Shown here: positions 8,881 to 15,502 of the stretch, one piece after another
How the letters are laid out: each line of letters begins with the position of its first letter
Numbering within the stretch: the stretch's first letter is position 1
Source of the DNA: CAG-411 sp050875145
Lineage (GTDB): Bacteria; Bacillota; Clostridia; Lachnospirales; Lachnospiraceae
Direction of reading: 5' to 3'
Assembly (NCBI GenBank): GCA_050875145.1
Contig: JBNMLH010000009.1
Span: 58,710 to 122,709, forward strand
Length of the DNA: 64,000 bases
Translations under genes and position numbers: made by a program
The notes under the pieces: generated by a model
The model's database searches: none
What the model was told of the DNA's origin: nothing
Seen by the model: only the letters and a program-made list of their open reading frames with translations

Positions 8881-8976
8881 GGGCGGACTCCACCATCCCC
8901 GGCGGCGTTGTTATTATTACTATTACCATTATTGTTACAATTAGCAAACGCCGCCGCCGACACCACAGCACTCAAC
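8881..8976 (-). repeat. DGR template repeat (TR)
   Basis: This 96-base segment aligns without gaps to VR at 9683-9778. There are 11 differences; each is an adenine on the TR coding (minus) strand: eight A to G, two A to C, one A to T. The TR coding strand has 22 adenines, so half are changed, and no other base is changed. Nine AAT/AAC codons are grouped in the middle, the usual design for wide amino-acid choice. Homology stops sharply on both sides. Confidence 0.97.
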
Positions 8977-9015
8977 GGTGGAAAAGTCTCTTGATACAAA
9001 GCTTGCCCCGGATAA

Positions 9016-9612
9016 TTATACTTGTTTTTCAGCCTTTTGGGAAGCACCTTCTTTCTGTGCTTTGGCTGCTTCATTCTCCCTGATTTTCTTCAGGATTTTG
9101 TTGTCACTCTTTCTCCATCCCTTCAGGAGGGCTATCTCCTTCTCAATCATTTCCACATATCTCATGTACTTCTGTGCATCCACCGGGATGATGGATATGA
9201 TGTACTGCATCTCCTGAAGGAGCTGCTCACAGTTTCCTATGGCATGATTTTGGAAGTTTCTCCGGTCATAGAACTCACTCTCACATACTGGATATATCGT
9301 ATTTGCCTGTGTGATGTTCATTATCATGTTGTGGAGGATATTCATTATATTATTCCTCATCTTGTCTATGAGCCATGCCGGATATTCCTCTATTATCGTG
9401 GCTTTCATTTCATACTTCTCCACAATCTCCCGGAACTTCTGCTCATCCTCCGGCTCCATTCCCGGCACCCCATACAATGACTTGACACTCCTCACTTTGT
9501 CCTTGATGCCAAAGTCCCGGAGGAGCAACATTGTCACCTCTCTCCGGAGTGTTATGGCGTTGTGGTAGAACTCCAAACTCGATACACTTCTTTTATTCTT
9601 CAGTACGCTCAA
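9016..9612 (-). CDS. avd: Avd-like DGR accessory protein
   Basis: A 198-residue, helix-rich, basic protein between the variable tail gene and TR, where the accessory variability determinant sits in other DGRs. The expected four-helix-bundle pattern is visible (helices near 13-32, 58-85, 90-110, 125-165), and the C-terminus is basic. Avd proteins form barrel-shaped pentamers that bind the reverse transcriptase and TR RNA. The start is TTG, with AAGGAGG seven bases upstream. Assignment rests mostly on position, size and composition; I see no diagnostic short motif. Confidence 0.8.
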   Translation of the reverse strand: MSVLKNKRSVSSLEFYHNAITLRREVTMLLLRDFGIKDKVRSVKSLYGVPGMEPEDEQKFREIVEKYEMKATIIEEYPAWLIDKMRNNIMNILHNMIMNITQANTIYPVCESEFYDRRNFQNHAIGNCEQLLQEMQYIISIIPVDAQKYMRYVEMIEKEIALLKGWRKSDNKILKKIRENEAAKAQKEGASQKAEKQV

Positions 9613-9632
9613 CCTATTTCCTCCTTCCGGTC

Positions 9633-9657
9633 ATCTGCCCCCATACAGGGGGCAGAT
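9633..9657. other. Stem-loop downstream of VR
   Basis: ATCTGCCCCC and GGGGGCAGAT form a perfect ten-base stem with a five-base loop, six bases after the variable gene's stop and 25 bases after the end of VR. In the Bordetella phage DGR a GC-rich hairpin/cruciform just after the VR homing site is needed for efficient retrohoming; this is the equivalent place. It lacks a T-run, so it is not a standard terminator. Confidence 0.8.
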
Positions 9658-9663
9658 TAAAGA

Positions 9664-10587
9664 TTAACCGATACAGAAATACGGGCGGACTCCACCATCC
9701 CCGGCGGCGCCGGTACCACTACTACCACCATCATGGTTACAATAAGCAAACGCCGCCGCCGACACCACAGCACTCAACCAATACCACCATCTACTTCCGT
9801 TATGTCCAAGTCCTGCTACCTTCAGGTTAGGAGCTAACCGGAACAACGGGAACTGAATATTGTCACATCCTGTATCATAGAATGAAGAACTAAGCACTGT
9901 GGAACCATATACCTGTATCTCACTCATAAGTTTAACTAAGCAATCCTTCCACTCCCAGTTGCTTGCATATCCTGTGATGCCTGCTCCTGCGTTTGAATTG
10001 CCTGTTGTAGATACTGCTGTTGTCAGCAATTCTCTGTGACTAAGTATATGATTATTTAATGCTGTTTGCAAGGCTGCTGCATATACAGGAAGAACCGTTT
10101 TATACATCTTAGAGCCTACATACCCACCTGTTGTCACATTTGTATCATTCATAACTGATTTTGTCTTGAAGCAGTCCTTCGGTACAATCACAGCATGATG
10201 TTTTGTGAAGGCTGTATCTCCATTATTCCAAAATACATCAAAGCCTGCCAAGATACATCTGACTGTCTCGGTACCACCCAAGCCTGTAGTGATGCTTATG
10301 TCAAAATAATCACCCACATACAAGTCCTTAAAGGTTCCTGCACTGATACGCTGACATATTTCATCCACCGTATACACATTTGTCAGGTTCTTCCCTCTGT
10401 AGATGGAATTATGAGCTGCTGCACTGTCAGAAAAGACATTGATGAACTGCTCATTGAGGTATTTGTCATTGTCAAGGAGCTGCTGATGTCTCACATTCCA
10501 CTCATCATAGTATGCCGGAGTTGTCCTCTCCATTGCTGTCATCTCAAGGACAAGTTTCGGATGCTCTGCTGCTGTTATATTTGCCAT
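9664..10587 (-). CDS. DGR-diversified tail protein (probable receptor-binding fibre)
   Basis: The 307-residue protein ends with the VR and the motif GGVRPYFCIG, typical of DGR targets with a C-type-lectin fold, where variable side chains lie on a ligand-binding surface. The preceding part has WWYWLSAVVSAAAFAYC, the conserved fold core. The N-terminal half (about 1-130) probably attaches to the virion. It is the last tail gene in the late operon, the position of the Mu tail fibre. I infer that it binds the host surface and that variation broadens or shifts host range; the receptor is unknown. Confidence 0.93.
   Translation of the reverse strand: MANITAAEHPKLVLEMTAMERTTPAYYDEWNVRHQQLLDNDKYLNEQFINVFSDSAAAHNSIYRGKNLTNVYTVDEICQRISAGTFKDLYVGDYFDISITTGLGGTETVRCILAGFDVFWNNGDTAFTKHHAVIVPKDCFKTKSVMNDTNVTTGGYVGSKMYKTVLPVYAAALQTALNNHILSHRELLTTAVSTTGNSNAGAGITGYASNWEWKDCLVKLMSEIQVYGSTVLSSSFYDTGCDNIQFPLFRLAPNLKVAGLGHNGSRWWYWLSAVVSAAAFAYCNHDGGSSGTGAAGDGGVRPYFCIG
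9683..9778 (-). repeat. DGR variable repeat (VR)
   Basis: VR encodes about residues 270-302 of the tail protein. Relative to TR, eight of nine Asn codons are changed (to Tyr, His, Asp, Gly, Ser, Gly, Thr, Gly) and one is kept. The GC-rich unvaried block at its downstream end (9683-9709) is the likely initiation-of-mutagenic-homing region; beyond 9683 TR and VR diverge. Confidence 0.96.
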
Positions 10588-10601
10588 TTTCTTCTTCCTC
10601 C

Positions 10602-10982
10602 TTAATAGTTGTCTTCAATGGTGAATGTCACCTCTGTCTCATCCTTACCTTTTGCAAGGAAATTAGAGAACGCCACCACATCTCCATCCTCATCAATGAG
10701 TGCCATCTCACTGATGAATGTACCAACAAGCTCATCTTCCTCAAGCTTGATGGTATACTCATAGGATGTATCTGAAGTCTTGGTTGATGAAGTATAAGGC
10801 TTTCTGACCACCTCTTTCTTCAATGCTACATTCTCCGCAAGTGGTACTATCACGGTACCATCTCCATTGACACCGCCGGAACCAAGTGCAATGTGTGTTA
10901 TCTTTGCAACCGTTCCGGTTGTATGGCTTGCTTCAGCCATCTTTTTTCTTCTGATTTTGGTTATCACGCTTTTTGTTGCCAT
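10602..10982 (-). CDS. Phage tail-collar/fibre N-terminal type protein
   Basis: The start is the ATG at 10982, with GGAGGT eight bases upstream. The 126-residue protein has the segment VAKITHIALGSGGV and a following beta-rich region like the N-terminal virion-attachment domain of Mu/P2-type tail fibre proteins. It directly precedes the DGR-variable protein with 14 bases between, so the two may form the fibre together: this one as the baseplate adaptor and the variable one as the tip. That division of labour is inference. Confidence 0.65.
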   Translation of the reverse strand: MATKSVITKIRRKKMAEASHTTGTVAKITHIALGSGGVNGDGTVIVPLAENVALKKEVVRKPYTSSTKTSDTSYEYTIKLEEDELVGTFISEMALIDEDGDVVAFSNFLAKGKDETEVTFTIEDNY

Positions 10983-10983
10983 T

Positions 10984-12285
10984 CTACAATACCTCCGTTT
11001 TTTGCCAAGCATCTATTATCTTGGAACCATCAAGGCTCCATGTTCCATCAAGGAAGATGAGGTTGTGCTCTTCATGCCATATCACCCTGAACTCCCTTGT
11101 ATGTTCTACACCAAAGCTGTATGCCTGCTTGGTGGTGTATTCTGTCCTCTGTGCATCCATGAGCCGGGAGCCTGTCAGCTTCCAAAGCCCGTTGAGCTTC
11201 AGATAATCAAAATAGTCAATGACCATCCGGTACTGCTCCAATGTCTTCCTGATACTGTATGCCTCCTCACAAGGCTGCATCCTGTACCGCTGCTTCATTA
11301 GCAGCTTCTCTTCATGCTGATGGCGGAATGTTGTGCTCCATCTCATTTCTCTTGGAGACATCTGTGCATCCACCACATAACTTCCATCTGTTGTCCATGA
11401 GCCATCTGTCTTCAGGTATTCAAAATAGTACATCCTGAAGCTGTATGCCGCCTTCAGGATGGCACTCTCTACCATCCGGCAGGCATAATTGTATGCCATA
11501 ACTGCAAGCCCGGCTTCATGGAGCTCATAAAGGCTCTCATATCGGTATCCTATCCGGGTACCAACGGGAGTCATCTCTGCATCAAGCATATAGCTCCCAT
11601 CCAGTTTCCACATTCCATCAAGCTTCCTGTAGTCATAATAGAACAGATGCTTCTTATACAGTACCTCAAGGAAGTTTCCTGTGTGTGGCTGCCTGATGCT
11701 CAAGTTATACTTGAAGAAGTAGTTGTCCTTTGCACCCACCTCTTTCCACTTCCTGACGGTCTTCCGCATAATGTCAAAACTGATAGGATGCTCCTCATCC
11801 GCATCCATCACAATTACTATGTAGAACTCCGCCCATCTGTTTTCAATGGTATCAGACTCCAATGTCCGGCTCCCATCAAGGAGCCAACTTCCATCAAGTG
11901 TGAAATGGGAAAAGCCTGTCAGGTCATTTGCTCTCACAAGAACCGGGGAAGTATATCCAAGAGTCCTCACCGCAAGCAGCACTCCCTCATTGGTACCTCC
12001 AAGCTTGCATATCTCCTCATACATGGCTATCCTTGAGCGGAAGTTCTCTGGATGTTCTCCTTCATACCGGGTGAGCCTTCTATCAGCTCCATGTACCGGG
12101 AGCATTTCATGGCTGCATGTAGCAACCATTCCCTCATCCCTTGCCCGGAGTATGTCTTCCTTTGCTTCATCAAACCTCTTGCCGAACACCCGGCAAAGGA
12201 TGTACCACTTATTCAGTGCTTTCTTCAGCTTCTTCAGAGGAGTAGTGAGCAGATACCACATGTATTCAATAAAGTTCTCTATCAT
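10984..12285 (-). CDS. Baseplate-to-fibre protein (Mu gp48-like N-terminus) with W-rich repeats
   Basis: The N-terminal half (about 1-120) has the size and place of Mu gp48, the last baseplate protein. The rest holds five copies of a motif of the form LDGxWxLDGSxxLDA near residues 125, 215, 285, 355 and 410 (for example LDGMWKLDGSYMLDA and LDGTWSLDGSKIIDA), linked by YxFxxE-like strands. Such repeats suggest stacked beta modules, perhaps a glycan-binding or fibre-docking arm. I set the start at 12285 because AAGGAG lies eight bases upstream; a longer frame from 12312 lacks one. Confidence 0.75.
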   Translation of the reverse strand: MIENFIEYMWYLLTTPLKKLKKALNKWYILCRVFGKRFDEAKEDILRARDEGMVATCSHEMLPVHGADRRLTRYEGEHPENFRSRIAMYEEICKLGGTNEGVLLAVRTLGYTSPVLVRANDLTGFSHFTLDGSWLLDGSRTLESDTIENRWAEFYIVIVMDADEEHPISFDIMRKTVRKWKEVGAKDNYFFKYNLSIRQPHTGNFLEVLYKKHLFYYDYRKLDGMWKLDGSYMLDAEMTPVGTRIGYRYESLYELHEAGLAVMAYNYACRMVESAILKAAYSFRMYYFEYLKTDGSWTTDGSYVVDAQMSPREMRWSTTFRHQHEEKLLMKQRYRMQPCEEAYSIRKTLEQYRMVIDYFDYLKLNGLWKLTGSRLMDAQRTEYTTKQAYSFGVEHTREFRVIWHEEHNLIFLDGTWSLDGSKIIDAWQKTEVL

Positions 12286-12292
12286 GGCGGCA

Positions 12293-13444
12293 TCACTCCT
12301 TCCCCCTTGCACTCTGTACTACGTTCCGGACAGTCACATTGATGTCTCCTGCCATGATGACCTTGTCCTGTTCAAGAACCATGTCATCAGACGGTTGCAA
12401 GATGTCTGTCTTCCTGTAGTTATCAATCTTTGTACTAAGCACTTGGATGATGCTGTCCCTGTATAGGGTATTCATTTCTCCCCTTGTCAGAGCCATCATG
12501 TCCTCAATGAGTTTTGTTGCCTGTGCATCCACTCCATCCGTTGCCGCATCTTCAGCAAGGTATATCACAAGCTCAAAGTCCTGTCTCACTACTTCACTGG
12601 ACTTCACAAGATAGTCCTCATAGTTTCCCTTCAGCGGCTCAATGGCTTCACCCACCTTTCTTATCAGCTCCGGAGAAGCTTCTCCTGCTGCACCTGTGAC
12701 AATCACATCCACTGTGCCCTGACCTCTTGGATGCTGTGCATCAATCCGGGCATCCAGTACACCGGGTACAGCCTTTGCAGCGTTCCGGAGCTTCTCTTCT
12801 ATGGTTCGTGTTGCAAGCTCCGCCCATGAGCTCATACATCTGTCACGGAGGTCTTCAAGGTCTTCCTCTTCAGCTCCTTCCTCAAAGAGCCAGTCATCCT
12901 CATTTGTCACATAGTCCACACCATCAAGGTGTATCATGGATATGGTTATTCTTCCCGGTGCTATATTGTAATAGGTTCCGGTAGCTTCAGCCTCCACAAG
13001 CACTCTTCCTACAGGTTCCCCGGCATCAATGACCGTATTCTCACAGCAATAGAACTTCAGCTCATTGCCTCCGGCATCCGGTTCTGTTTTGAAACAATGT
13101 CCTTTTGTTACCTGAAGAGCATTGTTGTATTCACTCCTGTATATGCTCACATAACCTCTTGCTGCCTTTGCCTCCTTCTGCTGTTTGGAATAGTCGGCAG
13201 CCTTAATCTTCAGCCAGTCTCCTTCAGCATGTTTGATGAAGCATCCATTCACGATAGTACGGGCAAGCTCTTTCAGCTCTATGTATATGGTCACAAGCAT
13301 CCGGCAAAGGTGATAGAAGATGCCGCCCTTTTTGAAGTTCGTTATAGGAAAGCCTTCACCCTCAAGCTCTCCCTGTACCTTTTCCATCTCCTCATCTTCA
13401 TCCGGGAGAGGGATAATCTTCTCCATAATGCTCTCATCTATCAT
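12293..13444 (-). CDS. Baseplate protein J-like (Mu gp47)
   Basis: 383 residues. The central and C-terminal parts have the baseplate-J pattern: an early KGGIFYHLC/ELKELAR helix region, a middle segment with LEDLRDRCMSSWAELATRTIEEKLRNAAKAVPGVLDARI, and a late TVDVIVTG block. Gene order (gp46-like, then J, then gp48-like) is that of Mu. The ATG overlaps the preceding stop (ATGA) with GGAGGTG upstream. In Mu-type virions this protein forms the baseplate wedge periphery that changes shape on contraction. Confidence 0.9.
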   Translation of the reverse strand: MIDESIMEKIIPLPDEDEEMEKVQGELEGEGFPITNFKKGGIFYHLCRMLVTIYIELKELARTIVNGCFIKHAEGDWLKIKAADYSKQQKEAKAARGYVSIYRSEYNNALQVTKGHCFKTEPDAGGNELKFYCCENTVIDAGEPVGRVLVEAEATGTYYNIAPGRITISMIHLDGVDYVTNEDDWLFEEGAEEEDLEDLRDRCMSSWAELATRTIEEKLRNAAKAVPGVLDARIDAQHPRGQGTVDVIVTGAAGEASPELIRKVGEAIEPLKGNYEDYLVKSSEVVRQDFELVIYLAEDAATDGVDAQATKLIEDMMALTRGEMNTLYRDSIIQVLSTKIDNYRKTDILQPSDDMVLEQDKVIMAGDINVTVRNVVQSARGKE

Positions 13445-13866
13445 TCCACAATCACCTCCACGCCATTGCTCTCAATGTCAATGTTATATTCACTATTGCT
13501 GTCTGTCCTCCGGAAGGCTATCCTGATATGGTATATATGACCGTCAAAGTTCACCGTTGTCTGTATGCTTCCGGCATCAATATAGTCCCTTTTGGACATC
13601 TTGGAACGGATACGCTGCTGTATTTCCATCTGTGTGAAGTCATCATACTCTCCCTGCATAAAGTCAAGCAGGCTCCACCCATAGCTTGCATCCCCTTCCT
13701 CATCCTCATAGAAGAGCTCACCCTCTTCTGTCATTGCCTCATTCTTAATATCCTGAAGCCAACATTCATCATCCGATACAAGGGCTGTGTCCCCGTTCCC
13801 GTCTGATACAGGCTGACCATCTTCATCAAGCATGATGTCTACATCATTTGCACCTGTTATCTGCAT
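13441..13866 (-). CDS. Baseplate wedge protein (Mu gp46-like)
   Basis: A 141-residue protein; the ATG at 13866 overlaps the previous stop (TGATG) and has GGGAGG upstream. It contains ALVSDDECWLQDIKNEAMT, YGWSLLDFMQG and a C-terminal beta part, the layout of the GPW/gp25-like and DUF2634-like baseplate proteins. Between the spike-like gene and J, as in Mu. Strongly acidic N-terminus. Confidence 0.75.
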   Translation of the reverse strand: MQITGANDVDIMLDEDGQPVSDGNGDTALVSDDECWLQDIKNEAMTEEGELFYEDEEGDASYGWSLLDFMQGEYDDFTQMEIQQRIRSKMSKRDYIDAGSIQTTVNFDGHIYHIRIAFRRTDSNSEYNIDIESNGVEVIVE

Positions 13867-14159
13867 CAGAAGCACCTCCCTATGATATAAGGCTTGCACT
13901 CACCATACATGAGCACGATTGCCACAATCTCATTCTTCAGGACAGGTATGTCAGTTTTCACCTTTGGTACCTCCGGGAAGCGGATGTCAGGCTGCTTGTT
14001 TTTGTCAAGTATTTTGAGAGTTGCTTCATACAGCTCTCCGTTCTGTCTCACAGATACCACCTTTGCATATAAGCCGGGCGGATACTGCATGTGTGGATAG
14101 TTCTCTTTTATCTGATTTTGAAGCTCCTGCTCCACAAACATCTTCATCATGTCAGACAT
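13866..14159 (-). CDS. Baseplate spike-region protein (Mu gp45/gpV-like)
   Basis: A 97-residue protein with start at 14159, eight bases inside the preceding gene's end, preceded by GGAGGTG. The short OB-like region PPGLYAKVVSVRQNGELYEATLKILDKNK with later GECKPYIIGRCF fits the N-terminal domain of gpV/gp45-type spike proteins. It is shorter than classic spikes and has no visible repeat spike or apex domain. Assignment depends on order and this domain. Confidence 0.6.
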   Translation of the reverse strand: MSDMMKMFVEQELQNQIKENYPHMQYPPGLYAKVVSVRQNGELYEATLKILDKNKQPDIRFPEVPKVKTDIPVLKNEIVAIVLMYGECKPYIIGRCF

Positions 14160-14931
14160 CCTTCTCACCTCCTGCAAAATAGATATACATGTGTACCGCT
14201 CCGGTATCATCACTTCTCACTATTGTCTTCTCTACTGTTACAATTCCGCTGTATTTGCTGTGCTGCACCTCAACTTCTTGGCTGTGGTGTATCCAAGGGA
14301 TGGCTATTGTCTCCGCCTCCCAAAGGTCTCCGTACTTATTCAGGGACAGGATGGTCTCTCCCTCCTCAAGTACATATATCTCTTTCTGTTCTTCCTTGGT
14401 TCCCCAATAGAATACCTTTTTCTGAAAGAAGAACGGGTTCTTGATGCCCCATGAGCTGTTGACCTCTGCTATGGTATTGATACCGCTCTTTCTGTCAATG
14501 ACAAAAAGGTCTTTCTTCCCATAATGTTCATCAGACAGCACATAGTCCTCAATCCCTGCACATGCCAATACATACCGGATGACATCCTGCGGCTCACAGT
14601 CTACAAAGGATGCCTTGATGGTCACTCTGTCAAGCTTCATCATGTCATCTTTTATCATTATTTCCTTCCAGTAGTCCGTGTCACCGCATCTGACATATCC
14701 ATCAATCAGGCTGTCAAAGTCATCCTCATATCCAAGCTCAACGCTTGCTTCATCCATATCTTTGAACTTCAGGACTCCCTGAAGCTGTGGTGATAATTCC
14801 ACCCGGCACCAGTCCATGTGAGACTCTTTGCTTGAGAAACACTCAACCTCTATACCATCCGTCACCTCATAGTCTCCTACTGTCACCCGGAACTCCGGGG
14901 ATATTAGCTTCTTGTATCCCAAGCTTCTCAC
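14152..14931 (-). CDS. Baseplate hub protein (gpD/gp44-like)
   Basis: 259 residues, of a size below classic gpD proteins but with the same kind of sequence: RVTVGDYEVTDGIEVECFSS early, a beta-rich hub region, and PQDVIRYVLACAGIEDYVLSD in the middle, resembling hub proteins of contractile tails (Mu gp44, P2 gpD, PBSX XkdQ). It lies directly before the spike-like gene and is translationally coupled with it. Confidence 0.65.
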   Translation of the reverse strand: MRSLGYKKLISPEFRVTVGDYEVTDGIEVECFSSKESHMDWCRVELSPQLQGVLKFKDMDEASVELGYEDDFDSLIDGYVRCGDTDYWKEIMIKDDMMKLDRVTIKASFVDCEPQDVIRYVLACAGIEDYVLSDEHYGKKDLFVIDRKSGINTIAEVNSSWGIKNPFFFQKKVFYWGTKEEQKEIYVLEEGETILSLNKYGDLWEAETIAIPWIHHSQEVEVQHSKYSGIVTVEKTIVRSDDTGAVHMYIYFAGGEKDV

Positions 14932-14937
14932 CTCCTG

Positions 14938-15489
14938 CTATTTCACAGCCGCCCTTGCTGCCTTCTTACCTCTGCTTGTGTTCCGGCTGTCCTTTGCCGG
15001 GCTTTTGCTTTTTGATTTCTTACTCTTTGACTTCTTTGTGCTCTTTTTAGTAGTCTTTTTCTTTGTGGTCTTCTTTTTCACCTTTATCCCGGCTATATCA
15101 GGAGCCCACAGTTCCAATGAAGCTATCCGTTTGCTCTCTGATATAACCTTCTTAGAGGTGAGGTTCTTGAAGTATACCTTTGTGATACCACGGACTGCAC
15201 AGTCTTCATTGACTATTGGAAGAAGCTTCGGCTTGTCCTGACCATAAGGCTTGAAAAGCCGCTGCATCTCCGTGAGCTGTTCCAATGTGGTAGCAGTCTT
15301 TGTGTCCTCAAGCAGTATGTCTATCATCACCTTGGCATTTTCATAGCCTACAGGCTGTGACTTCTTGTATCTGCCCTTCTCATCCTGTGCCACATACACG
15401 CTTCCGGCTTCCTGAACCTCCACGCTTGTGACCTGACCTTCAAGATATATACCTCCAAGCTTCACTACCTTTTCCTGCACATACAGCAT
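14938..15489 (-). CDS. Tail/baseplate protein with lysine-rich tail
   Basis: A 183-residue protein. The first 140 residues are a beta-rich domain (KLGGIYLEGQVTSVEVQEAG...), in the position of Mu gp43 between the tape measure and the hub. From about residue 140 the chain is nearly all Lys, Thr, Ser and Arg (repeated KKTTKKK and KSKSK), an unusual, highly positive tail that could bind DNA, RNA or the cell surface. No precise family recognised. Confidence 0.6.
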   Translation of the reverse strand: MLYVQEKVVKLGGIYLEGQVTSVEVQEAGSVYVAQDEKGRYKKSQPVGYENAKVMIDILLEDTKTATTLEQLTEMQRLFKPYGQDKPKLLPIVNEDCAVRGITKVYFKNLTSKKVISESKRIASLELWAPDIAGIKVKKKTTKKKTTKKSTKKSKSKKSKSKSPAKDSRNTSRGKKAARAAVK

Positions 15490-15502
15490 ACCGCCTCACC
15501 TC

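Noticed and set aside
8703..9074. Protein-coding gene through TR
   Set aside because: Poor ribosome site, overlap with avd, and TR elsewhere is non-coding; kept only as an observation.
12052..13540. Long plus-strand frames opposite the baseplate genes
   Set aside because: Opposite-strand shadows of strongly supported baseplate J and neighbour genes, with no start signals.
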